In this document: one piece after another, positions 49,046 through 59,718 of the stretch
Layout of the letters: every line of letters starts with the position of its first letter
Numbering within the stretch: the first letter of the stretch is position 1
NCBI GenBank assembly: GCA_037367405.1
Contig: JAZKJV010000600.1
Coordinates: forward strand, 1,488,001 to 1,552,000
Reading direction: 5' to 3'
DNA length: 64,000 bases
Source of the DNA: Ottelia alismoides
Taxonomy: Eukaryota > Streptophyta > Magnoliopsida > Alismatales > Hydrocharitaceae
Program-made: the position numbers and the translations under genes
Notes under the pieces: model-generated
The model's input: only the letters and a program-made list of their open reading frames with translations
The model's database searches: none
Told to the model about the DNA's origin: nothing

Positions 49046-51005
49046 TTTGCCAGTTCGTAGCAAACACTTATGCAATAAGTGCAGGCAAAAAAACAAAGAA
49101 AGAAAAAGAAGAAATTTGGATTAAGTTTAATTAAAACTTGTCTTCACAAAATCAAAGTTTTGAGCTCTAGTCGGATCTTTGGAATTTTAGTGCAGGCGGA
49201 ACCTTAATGAGAATCATATTTGAAATTCAATAGCCTTCGAGATTCCCAAAACTCAACTCAAGTACCCTCAATAGCCAGGTCAGAATACTTCAACTCATAT
49301 GCAAACCCTTATGACTATGAATATGACTCATACAGTTTAAGTGATGGTGGGTCTCCCCAACTGAAATGACAAAGAAACTGACTTCTCTATTATGACAACC
49401 CAATAATTCCCCGATCCAATAACTCATTCATCGAGGAGCGGGGTATTCCCTTCTAATCTCAAGTGACAACCAACTCAAGAGGAGGGGTAGAGAGAAGAAT
49501 GGACGGTAGCCAGTGTAGCTACCTATCCTAGGATGCGAGACTAGTATAGTCAAGTCCTCCAACTGCAGGCTCACATGATTTGACTTTGAAGCTCAAGCTT
49601 GCTTATTGACTATACAAATATACACTATGGCAGGGATTTTATTTTTGTACAACCTGTCCACTTTTTTGGAGTTTTTTTCTTTTTGCTTCTTGTTTGTTTT
49701 GAAATACTATTCACAGCAGCATTCACATAAGGAGTTTTTCCTCATGAGCCAGTAGACTATCCCTCTTTTGAAGCTTTATTGCAACCCACACTCTCCTGTC
49801 TTTAAAACTCATCATCACCGGATGGGTTGGGGTGCACTTTCCCTCCCTAGAGGAGGACAAATATTTCCATATGTGTGCATCTCATACCGGCAAATCCAAC
49901 CCCTTCACCACTCCAACTAAGTTGAGCCAAGTGAAAGGTGCAGGTGTCCAAGTTAGGTCATTATCAACAAGAGTCGTGCGTGTGCTCCGAAATACTCTAC
50001 TTAGGCAGTCAAGAATCCATTGAACCAAGTCTTGTGATCCTCAAAGAATTAAGTCAACTAGACCTGAAGTACCTCAATTCCAGTTCTTACAAGGTTCCTC
50101 CTAATTAGGTAGATTTAAGGTCCAACCAAGCTCCAATAATCAGATTTTACTTAGACTTATTCAATTATCAAACTCAATCCGAAAAATGCTAATTCTATAC
50201 AAATGTTATGCAAATGCAGAAAGTATTTTTGTGATGAGATTTTCAAGATTTTGAACTTTTTATGGATTTTTTTAAAAAGATGATGCATAGCTTTTTTTAG
50301 GGTTTTCAAGAACATTTTCAAATGTTTTTGGTATTTTAATTTTGCAAATGTTTTGGGATTTTTTGAAAACAAAAGTTTTTTGGATAAAAACTAGTTCAAA
50401 TATTTACCTAAGTATGCATATGATATTTACAATAATTAGGTTTTTAAGAATTTACAAAGGGTAAGTGGTCAATTTCATAGATATATATAATGAATTTTGG
50501 TGTGATGTTTATATTCCTCAAACTTTATTTGCAAAGGATTTTTTTAACAATTTTGAAAACAATAGTCAAAAACTTTTTTACAAACACTTTTACAACATGT
50601 ATACACATTTGAAAATCATTTTGCAAAGGTTTCTTAAACAATATATATAGATTTTTCAAATATTTTTTCAACCACTTTTCAAACCATTTGCAAAAAGGTT
50701 TTCAAACATTTTTATTTCACACAAAGAAAATAAATTTTTCAAACAAAATATCTTTAAAAAGGTTGAAAATATGTAACGAAAAGTTTTCAAAATAGTTTTC
50801 GAAAGATTTTTCAACAGGATTTTCAACTATTTTTCAAACATTATGCAAAAAAACATTTTCTTCCTTATTTATTAATCGGTTAATAAAAAAGAATTTGAGG
50901 AATTATCAACATCTTTTTTTATTAAGGTTTTTAATGAATTTTAAAGTATAATTAACCATAATTATTAATAGAAATACAAAAGTACGAGTTATAGCTAAAG
51001 TATAT
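49046..51005 (-). repeat. 3' noncoding tail of element D
   Basis: The region lies between the protease frame and the 3' LTR and matches 18921-20393 (reversed) and 14826-15360. It contains a conserved half (49100-50160) and an AT-rich half with repeated TTTTCAAA/TTTGAAAA words (50200-50900). No open frame of a known family is present; if an env-like gene once existed it is gone. Confidence 0.65.
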
Positions 51006-51640
51006 ACGAAGTATATACGACCCCCTATACTTAACTTGATCTATGTCCTCATAGATCAGAAAGAAAAGAGAAGACATAACTTGTACTGAGTATAGGAAAG
51101 TCTAAAGAATAAACGAATGGAGGAATGAATGAAAGAATGAGAAGTTGACCGTCCCCCCTATACTTAAGATAAAATAATCCTAAGTATAGCATCTTGTACA
51201 CAAAGCAGGGAGGGTCAAGAGTGGGAATGAAAAGATCATACTCATACTGTCTCCCCCTATACTTAGGATAAGATATCCCTAAGTATAGACAAGAAGAGGA
51301 GACAGTGGATAGGACCAAAGAATAGAAGCGACTCGGGGTGCAAACCACCCTATACTTAGGACAAAGTACGTCCTAAGTATAGAAGACTGAAAAAAGGGTG
51401 GCACCTTTTCGGTAGATAAAGAATGATAGAAAAGGAAAAGAAGAAAAGTAGAAAAGAAGAAAAAAGATCAGAAGATGGAAAAAGATAGAAAAGGATGTAC
51501 ATACCATTCCCCCTATACTTATGGTAAAATAAGCCCTAAGTATAGGCAACAACAAGAGTAATGAAATGAAACGAAGAATGAATACTCAGGTCATCCACCC
51601 CCCTATACTTAGGACAAAGTACATCCTAAGTAAGGCACAC
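51006..51640 (-). repeat. Array of polypurine-tract-like hairpins
   Basis: At least five units carry CCCCCTATACTTA...TAAGTATAG in a stem-loop arrangement, at about 51155, 51249, 51346, 51509 and 51600. A half unit lies at 51021. The stem is CTATACTTAGGA / TCCTAAGTATAG with a loop of 9-11 bases. On the minus strand each ends AAGTATAGGGGG, the same core as the true polypurine tract. Spacing is irregular, about 90-160 bases. Confidence 0.75.
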
Positions 51641-52990
51641 ACGAGAATGGGTGAATGAGCAAAACGGGAGAGAGATAGAGGTACACAAAAGAAAATATAC
51701 AACAGAATGGATATACAGAGGATCAAGAAGGTCGAAAGCAAACCTTCTTGCAGGACCGTTGAGGGATAGATCTGATATAGTACAGGTCAAGATCGGGGCC
51801 CTCAGATGACACAAACCGATAGGGTCGACGGAGTGTAGGTCCTCATATTCCTCCTTGGAGAGGAATTCTTGTGTCTCAGTAGAATCCAACATGCACCAAA
51901 AGTCTCTGATAGTCTCATCAAGGTTATGGTCCTCAGGGTTAGTAAAAATAGGTGAAGGTGTATTAGGTACAGGTCTCTGATCGGCAGTGGGTGGAGTGAT
52001 GACTACCTCACTCTTGTCAACAGGACGGAAGCGAATCTCTCCTGATCCACAATCAATAACGACCCTCGCAGATGCGAGGAATGGTCATCCCATGATTATT
52101 GGAGAGTACTCCGCTGTGGATGTCTCAATGGGCAATACGATAAAATCAACATGGTAACTCATGCCCTGAATCGAAGTGACGGCATTTTCAAGGATACCCT
52201 TCGGCCTTTTTATTAATCCATCAACAAACTAAACGATCATCCTAGTTTTCTTTAGAGGACCTAAGTGAAGAGACTGTACCCACGAGAATGGTAGTATGCT
52301 AATCGAAGCACCACCATCGAGGAGAGTGATCACATGTGAAGTCAGAGATGGCGCAACTAATGAAAGGTGTGGCAGTGTTCTTTTTCCTAGGAATGGGATG
52401 GTGTGTGATGGCATGGGCAGTGGCCATGGCAAGATATGATGCTCAGATCTGCTCCTCCACTTTCTCTTCTTGGGAAGAGGAACATATAAATCAGTCATGG
52501 CTTGCTAAAGTAGGACACGGATGATCTCATGAATGGTGGCCACCAATTCTGGTTCAGTCAATAACTTTTTAAAATTTTGGACCTCCTCCATACAAGGGAG
52601 GAAGTCGGAATCAACATATACATGAGGAATGCCAAGAGAAGTTTATACAGCGGCATCCTCATAGTCAAAGGTGGGACAATGTGTGAAAGATTGTACGGTC
52701 AAAGGGTCTGGAAAGTGAGCACTCTCCTCGTAATCTGATTTAATCATGTGTCTCCAAAAATTTTGCTCATTTTTTTGTATTTTGGGCGATTGCAAGCTCT
52801 CATGGAAATACTCGAGTGAACCCATATTATTAAATGGTAGAGTATCACGGTCGCTCTTATTTATACCAGTGAGGTTGTTAATCCTCTGTCTCATATGATC
52901 CATCATCTTGGTAAAGTGCTCAAGGGTGGACTCCATGAAAGGTGACTTCAACAGATCAGTCTCGGGTGGATGTGAAGGGAAATGCGAAGG
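51626..52990 (-). pseudogene. Gag tail and aspartic protease of element D
   Basis: The frame at 52951-52643 (102 codons) has MESTLEHFTKMMDHM, like the coiled segment at the C-terminus of Athila-type gag. Next, 52498-51626 is one reading frame with two stops, TAG at 52229-52231 and TGA at 52085-52087. It holds an aspartic protease: active-site motif LLDGGASISILP (usual family form LLDTGAS), then VDGLIKRPKGILENAV, then YSPIIMG.PFLASARVVIDCGSGEI, where the family has ILGRPFLATAR. The TGA replaces the Arg of GRPF. Both stops fit C-to-T changes. The frame ends inside the hairpin array with no polymerase after it. Confidence 0.8.
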
Positions 52991-53501
52991 TAAGTGTGGA
53001 TAAAAAACTGAGGTATAAAACTGTGGCTAGGGAGGATATGTACAAAGTCAGGAGCAAAGTCCTCTTGGAAAAAAGGGAGGTGGACCGACTAGAGTGAAGC
53101 TGTAAAGTTCGGATAAAAATAGCTCCAACCTGTCATCTCCGAAACAAGAGAAAAAACGATATGGAAAACACCATGTTCAAGTCAAGAGAAGTGAGAAAAA
53201 GGTGCAAGTGCGCAGAAATGATCTAGAATGCACCCAATCAATAACAAGCAAACTCACACAATACAAACCCTCAATTCACCTACTCAACTTTGTAGAGACC
53301 GTGAAACACTGCCTTTTTATCTTGTCTATTTTAGAGTTAGGTGAGAATTTATAATGTTGAGCACACACCTAGAGGCTGAATGGGAATTTGGCACTAATCC
53401 TTAGTGTGTGAGCGAGTAAGTAAAACGATGACAATTAGGGGATTACTCGCAACAATATAAGATTTTTCTTTTTCTCAGTATTTTAGGGTCGAGTGATATT
53501 A
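52991..53501 (-). other. Element D sequence between gag tail and CACTA
   Basis: On the minus strand 53130-52990 can be read in pieces as a Pro/Phe/His-rich linker (GPPPFFPRG, HLPSHFPSHPPETD) leading into the gag tail, with stops. 53230-53501 is leader-like with no frame. The central gag domain expected here is absent. Confidence 0.45.
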
Positions 53502-53533
53502 CACTACAAAAAAAGGCGGGATTGGCGTGCACA
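53502..53533. repeat. CACTA terminal inverted repeat, left
   Basis: It reads CACTACAAAAAAAGGCGGGA at the outer end and continues to GCGTGCACA. It pairs with 59684-59715 with four mismatches. Confidence 0.95.
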
Positions 53534-53785
53534 TAAAAGCTCGTTATGTGCACGCCTAGTACCCGCCATGTGCACGCCCGAGGGGTGGGCGAGCACATGT
53601 ACTCGTTCAGGGCGTGCTCGCTTCTGTGAGAGTTGCCACGGCTGGTGGGCGAGCACATCGGGACGCTATGTGCTCGCCTGCTCCCTGGCGGGCACATATG
53701 TGCTCGCCGATGTGATCGCCTCCTCTATAAATTGTGATTACCCTCGGAGCACCTGGCGAGCACATGTGCTCGCCCAAAGTGATTT
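53534..53785. repeat. CACTA subterminal repeats, left
   Basis: The motif GCGAGCAC or its complement GTGCTCGC recurs many times in both orientations. A perfect 20-bp palindrome GGCGAGCACATGTGCTCGCC lies at 53755-53774. In En/Spm such motifs bind the tnpA product. The open frames over this region are shadows of the repeats. Confidence 0.85.
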
Positions 53786-54066
53786 CCAGGAAAAAAATAT
53801 ACAGGTTCGACAGGGTTTTGACGTCCCGTCGAACCTGTATTCCCTGCCAATAAACCACTGCAAGTAGCTCCCTAAGGGTATATATATTATAGCAGTTCGT
53901 TGAGTAAGATAACTAGCACTAAGAATTGAAAGAACGCAATGAATTCAGAAATAAACAATCTAATTTAACATCTAAATATTACAAACAAGTCAAAGCCAAC
54001 AAAGTTCATATAAATTAAAAGATGTGCTAAAAGTTTAAGAAAATACATGTCCAAACCAACAAAAAT

Positions 54067-54713
54067 TTATTTCTTCTTTGCTCTAAAAAAATTGGACAAT
54101 AAACCATGCTTTGATTTCTTTTTTTCTTTCTCCTTTTCTTTGAACCTCGCATACAGGCGTGCATCTTCTTCAGGGTCGTTCTCCTCCTCCTCTTCGTTAT
54201 CAGATTCAATCTCTTCAGGTTGAGATGCACGCCCTTGCGACCTATATTATATATGGAAGATATATATCTATTACATGCATTTTGTAGATATAGAAATTTA
54301 AAATTATTACTCGTTCTATAAGAAGAATACTTACATGTACGTCGTGAACTCCTCTCGGAGCTTCGTCACCTGCTCCACCATCATTGCCATCTGCGACTCC
54401 ATTGGAACTGTTGATTGGGATGGTGTGGTTGCGTGTACGACGGCTGAGAGTATGCAGAATAGGAGTGACGATGTTCCTCCACATAATATGGAGGAAGACC
54501 ACCAAGCATATGCTTCCTATTCGCCACAACGTCCCTCTCTTCCAACACCTTATAAGTTTTTCAATTTTTAATATAAAATTATATATTAGAAATGAGTATA
54601 GTAAGATGATATTTATACATATATACCTGCTTCCAGATCGTTTTATCAAATGGTGGTTCCTCTCCAGTTGGATCAACACCCCATTTTTCTGCAGATAGTG
54701 TCAGATAACAATC
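54067..54713 (-). pseudogene. tnpA-like second gene of the CACTA element, 3' exons
   Basis: I infer three exons with GT-AG borders: 54713-54627, 54548-54335 and 54241-54067. Exon one is 29 codons (DCYLTLSAEKWG to DKTIWKQ). Exon two continues in phase with VLEERDVVANRKHMLGG, PPYYVEEHRHS and a Gln/Pro/Tyr-rich stretch. It then needs a one-base correction near 54405 to reach MESQMAMMVEQVTKLREEF, a coiled coil. Exon three is acidic then basic (EEIESDNEEEEENDPEEDAR, then KEKEKEKKKS) and ends at TAA 54067. This matches plant CACTA tnpA-like (transposase_24 type) C-termini. In En/Spm that protein binds subterminal repeats. The N-terminal DNA-binding part is missing and the upstream exon belongs to the tnp2-like gene. 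Confidence 0.7.
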
Positions 54714-54789
54714 CTGAAATACAAACTTTATAATATATATAAATGAGTTATAATATATCATTTAATTGTAAATAAATTGATAGACTTAC

Positions 54790-57700
54790 CAACCACACAA
54801 GAAAAGAACTACTTTATTCAAGCCTGGTATTCTATATTCTACTTCTATATCTCCTTTAAAATTCCGTAATAATTCAGATGATCTTCCTCATAACAAGATC
54901 CGCGAACTATCACTCCATGATTTTGAGTTGTCAAATATTTACCGGAATTTAAGGTATGAAAACGATACCCATTACTGTAACATGAGTTGTATGATCGAAC
55001 CTTATAAAAAAGTCCTTCTCCAAAATATTTTAAAATATGAGAATAGAAATCACCACCGTCCAACTGTTTTGAGCGGTCTTTAAACCACGCTGGAAATTGA
55101 TTCCTATAAGTGCTCAGAACTTCGTCATCTGAATACATATGATTTTCCTCCATAATTTTCTGTCTAAATTCCCTACAATTTATAAGACAGACATATTCAT
55201 TAGTTGTGATGAATATATACATAAAGTAATTCACATACTTACTGAACATATGGTGTTATTTCCTCGCAATTGTCTAATACGTATAACTCTGCAGCATCCT
55301 TCTCTTGTTTCGATAAGAAACATTCAGTTGTTTTGCCTATTAGATGAGTGGATGGTCAAAAGATACTGATACAAGGTTCTTCATCGGAAGAAATTGTCTC
55401 ATTCCTCCTACATCTATTGTGAATAGTCTCCACATCTTCTGGAAGATATCTTGCGCAGAATGTTGCGACTTCCTCATATATATATTGTAAACTTATAGAT
55501 CCTTCAACTTTACTTTTGTTTCGGACCTTTCTTTTAAGAAAGAACATAAACCTATAAGAAAATAGGTTAAACATTTAGTCCAAATAGTAAAGAAGGAATG
55601 ACATTATAATACATTTAATTACCTTTCAAATGGATACATCCAACGATATTTTACCGGTCCTCCAACTTTTGCTTCCCATGTAATATGAATCATCAGATGC
55701 TCCATCGAATCAAAAAATGAAGGCGGAAATATCTTCTCCAGGTTACACATAATCACAGGAATGTTTTTTTGAAGATAATCCATCTTCATGCGGTGTATGC
55801 TTGACGAGTATAACACTTGGAAAAATCTGCTAACATCTGAAAGAGCATCGACAACATTTTTTGGTAACAATCCTCTAAACACTAACGGTAGTAATCTTTC
55901 CATAAAAACATGGTAGTCATGACTTTTCATTCCCTTAAATGTAAACTTCTTCAGATCGACCAAATTGGAAAAATTTGATGTATATCCGTCTGGAAACTTC
56001 AATTTACTTTTCCATTCACAAACAAGCTTAACTTGATTTCTATCTAAGGTATACTTTGCTTTTGGAACTTCAACCCTTCCACTATCATGTTCCTTGATAT
56101 GCAATTCTGGGCGATTACATATGATTTGTAAATCACGACGAAACTTTACTGTATCTTTTGATCGACCGATTACATTCATAACAGTGTAGAAGATGTTATC
56201 AAACACATTTTTCTCTATATGCATAACATCTAAGTTGTGTCGTATCAGTAACTTACTCCAATATGGTAACTCCCAAAATATACTCTTCTTAATCCAATTA
56301 TGACTGTCATCAAAACCAGGACGGTTTTTTGTTTTATCTCCATTTTCTAAGGCTGATTTCTGTAATTGTTCCAAGTATGATAATATCATATCGCCTGTCT
56401 TAATTGGTGGAGGATCTGAAAGATCAATTGTATTTCTTTTAAAAGACTTCTTCGGTCTTCGATATGAATGATTATTTGGAAGATATCGTCTGTGACAATC
56501 AAAAAAACATGGTTTCTGACCGTGTTGAAGCTGGAATGATTTAGTACTATCCATACAATATGGACAACTTTTACGTCCATGCATACTCCATCCAGATAAC
56601 ATTCCATATGCTGGGAAGTCATTTATCGTCCAAAGCAGAGCTACTTTCATGTTAAATGTTTGACTCTTATTAGCATCATATGTATCAACTCCATCGACCC
56701 ATAACATTTTCAACTCATCGATAAGAGGACGTAAATAAACATCAATGTACTTTCCCGGATGTGTAGGTCCTGGTACTAACAGCGAAAGAAACATAAGCTG
56801 TCGCTTATTACATAACCATGGGGGTAGATTATATGGCGTTGTCATTACTGGCCAACAAGAGTAATCTCTACTTCTTCCATGAGGATTAAACCCGTCTGTA
56901 CATAAACCTATAACGCAATTCCTATTTTCATCCTTAAATGTAGGAAAAGCTGACATCAATTCTTTCCAACATACAGACTTGGATGGATGCTCCATATATT
57001 CATCGACTTTATGTTCCGCGTGCCATGTCATGTACTTCGCCGTTTCTTTACAATAATATAGTCGTTTCAATCTCGGAGTCAACGGGAAATAACGTAGAAT
57101 CTTTCTCGATATTTTTGTTCCACTCTTACTAGCTGTCTGATATCTTGGCTCATTACATTCAGGACACCGTTGTAAATGTTGATGTTCACCGTAATATAGA
57201 ATATGGTGATTTATGCATAAGTCTATTTTAACTTCTGTTAAACCCATCTTCCGCATCATCTTTTTCGTTTTGTAATAATTATCAGGTAATTCTGCATCTT
57301 CTGGTAACATCTTCTTAATAATCCTCAGCATTGCATCAAAATTACGATCGGTCATATTATATTCCATCTTCATTGATAGAAGATCCGAGACCGCAGAAAG
57401 TTTTGAATATGTCTTGCAACCCAACCACAATGGCTCTTCCGCTTTTTTCAACAGCTCGTAAAATTCTGCAGACTCTCCATATGGTTCCTCATCATCTAAC
57501 AAAGTATCATTAAATTCTGGACCCGCAACATCCATAATCATATCTGCAAAGGGATTAATATTGTCAGCTTCTTCCACATCATTCCTACTGTCCTCGAAAT
57601 TCTCACCATGCCTCCACTAAATCTGATATCCTTCAATGAAACCCATTCTATAAGATGTAACTGAGTTTCATCTTTTGATCTCTTCCTCATTAGACGACAT

Positions 57701-57852
57701 TTCTTACACGGACACAAGATAGTTCCATCTGAATCCACAATACGGGAACCTTGTGCGTAAGCAAATTGTATAAATTCCTGAACACCTCTTTGAAAGGCAT
57801 CTGTTATACGTCCATCTACTACACGGTTGTACATCCATTCTCTATTGGTCAT
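54790..57852 (-). pseudogene. tnp2: tnp2-like CACTA transposase (degenerate)
   Basis: Start ATG at 57852 opens a transposase-associated domain (NREWMYNR...EFIQFA, CPCKKCR). A one-base loss near 57650 and a TAG at 57617-57619 separate it from a 652-codon frame (57577-55619). That frame has a Cys/His cluster at residues 121-146 (CINHH...CPEC), CTDGFNPHG at 226-234, FPAYGMLSGWSMHG...CPYC at 321-341, HNLDVMHIEKNVFDN at 447-461 and a DUF4218 region at about 540-652. I infer donors and acceptors 55623/55551 and 55243/55172. Exon two (FMFFLKRKVRNKSKV...) has an in-frame TGA at 55356-55358. Exon three ends in a DUF4216 start that needs a frame change near 54847. The protein would cut and rejoin CACTA ends in the nucleus; this copy cannot. 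Confidence 0.9.
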
Positions 57853-59424
57853 ATTGATGACCCTGAATTAAATAATCTAAAATGTCAAATCTAGGAAATT
57901 GAGGATATCTAAACGTATCACATTATTGAGATAAAAGATGAGAAGAGAAGTGTATTAATTATGTTATCACTTTAGCCCGTCCATAAGGATTCAAATTTAC
58001 TAAAAGATGATCGTTGTCACAAGTATCTTTATTTCTAACGAAAATTCGGCAGCATAACCCTGCACCTCTCACGTATACCCCATAAATCAGTCCTAATTAA
58101 TTATCAAAATAATCATATTAGTGATTATTTCAATAATAACTATGATTGATTTGGTATACCGAAGAGGAAGGGGTTATGAATCGAATTTCCGTAAGAAATA
58201 AAGACCTTGTGACACCGATCATCTTTTAGTAAATTTGGATCCTTACGGACCCCCTTAGTCCGGGAACTCCGAACTAAGGAAAGTTAATATAAATGTAATA
58301 CTTTAAAATCATTTTACGTCATACATTTGTATGTGCTACAAATGAGACTATAAAATAATCTTAAAATATTTATTCATTTATATTAACCGGGCAATTACGT
58401 ATATTTGGCTGGTTAACGATGGGGATAGAGATAAGTGTGATCCTTATTTAGTGCCTAATACAGTGCTTGGGTCACTAAGAGTTAATAGGCACCTGCAAAA
58501 AAATCGAACCTACAAACATCAAAATCCACGACCATTGGTCTAGGATAAACATCCCAAAGTGAGTCTAATAGTGCTGTGAAAAAATAAAAAAATATAACAC
58601 AGTTAGAGGTGATCAAATCCTCCAATGTGTTGCACACGCCACCCGTTGTGCAGGGCCACACACCACCCGGTGTGGAAGGACGCACTGTGTGTGATGGATT
58701 TTGTGCGATTTTCTAATAATTAATAAATAATGTTTTGGACTTATCATAAACCTATCTATTAGTTAATGTGATATAATTGGTCACATTAACTAGAATTTAA
58801 TGTGATAATAAATTATCACAAAGGAAACATTGGTGTATATCATATCTCATATCAAAACGATATGAAATTTTAAAACTGTTATTAATGATGTTCATCATAT
58901 TTAATATCTACATTATTGAAGTTGACTAACTACTGTTATTCACAAATTTCATAACTAATCTTTTTAAGAAAATTACCAATACTAACTAGTGCAGATGTTG
59001 TAATGGATATTTTGTCGTTTAAAATTTACAAAATGTAAACATAATGTTGGTTGAGGCATTTTATCGAACACCTACAGGGCATACAATTATACATATTATT
59101 GAGACAATCAAATTCGAAATTACAATACTATAGTGATCTACTATTATCCTTAACATGTAAAACACATATAAACTATCAAAACAATACACTATATTCAACA
59201 AAAAATTGATTCCCTAATCTATCCAAACAATACAAATAGGTAATGAAATCGTATAAAAAGAGAAAGGATTAAGGATTATACTGAATGGTAGATGTAGATC
59301 TACTCAAAACACGAAAATGGCAGGCGTCGATGTCGGGGCCGAGGGGTGGCGGGTCACCGGAGGGGAGAAACTTGGAGAGAATCGCGTGAGAATGAGGAAG
59401 AAGAGCCGCGCGAGGTTCTGTTTA
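57853..59424 (-). promoter_or_regulatory. Upstream region of the CACTA transposase gene
   Basis: About 1.6 kb of AT-rich DNA between the tnp2 start and the right subterminal repeats has no coding sequence. It holds the foldback at 57972-58262. It also has two short imperfect hairpins, GCACACGCCACCCGTTGTGC and CACACCACCCGGTGTG, near 58631-58680. A promoter must lie here or nearer the end; I cannot point to one TATA box. Confidence 0.4.
57972..58262. repeat. 290-bp foldback inverted repeat
   Basis: The left arm starts about 57979 (GTCCATAAGGATTCAAATTT) and the right arm ends about 58250 (its complement reads GTCCGTAAGGATCCAAATTT). The first 46 paired bases have only three mismatches. Pairing continues with more mismatches through TATACC and almost to the centre near 58117. 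It could be a foldback MITE nested in the CACTA element or an internal duplication. If transcribed it would make a long hairpin RNA. Confidence 0.8.
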
Positions 59425-59683
59425 CGGGCCTGGGCGAGCACACTGAAGTGCTCGCCATGTCGTCGCCAAGTGCTCGCCCGCAATTTCCACGGCGCTAAAG
59501 TTATCCGCGCAAGGAAATTCAAGTGGGTAAGCACAATTGAGCGAGCACATGTGCTCGTCCAAATTGGTAACCACGCCTCTCCGCAAAATTCAAACCGGCG
59601 ACCCTCATGGGCGAGCACATGTGCTCTTTGTGTGCTCGCCCAATAAGGGACGAGCACATGTGCTCGCCTAGTGCACGCAGAGC
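59425..59683. repeat. CACTA subterminal repeats, right
   Basis: Multiple GCGAGCAC/GTGCTCGC copies are present, including near-palindromes at 59541-59560, 59611-59640 and 59651-59668 with the core GAGCACATGTGCTC. The same motif makes up the left subterminal region. Confidence 0.85.
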
Positions 59684-59715
59684 TGTGCACGCTAATCCCA
59701 TCTTTTTGTGTAGTG
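59684..59715. repeat. CACTA terminal inverted repeat, right
   Basis: The outer end is ...TTTTTGTGTAGTG, followed by TTA. It is the complement of the left terminus with four mismatches. Confidence 0.95.
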
Positions 59716-59718
59716 TTA

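Larger units (their letters stand above)
53502..59715 (-). mobile_element. CACTA (En/Spm) transposon, 6214 bp
   Basis: The terminal inverted repeats begin CACTACA and extend about 32 bp with four mismatches. TTA flanks both ends (53499-53501 and 59716-59718), a 3-bp target duplication as expected for this superfamily. Subterminal repeats occupy about 260 bp at each side. Two genes lie on the minus strand, tnp2-like then tnpA-like, both broken. Ends and duplication are intact, so it could have been mobilised in trans. Confidence 0.95.

Noticed and set aside
49046..51005. env-like gene between polymerase region and 3' LTR of element D
   Set aside because: The region has only short frames with stops in all six frames and no transmembrane or signal pattern.
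53493..53867. 124-codon plus frame over the CACTA left end
   Set aside because: It is made of subterminal repeats, opposite to the genes, and starts outside the element.
54242..54679. 145-codon minus frame at 54242-54679
   Set aside because: It reads through an inferred intron in the wrong frame; the splice-consistent tnpA-like frame differs.
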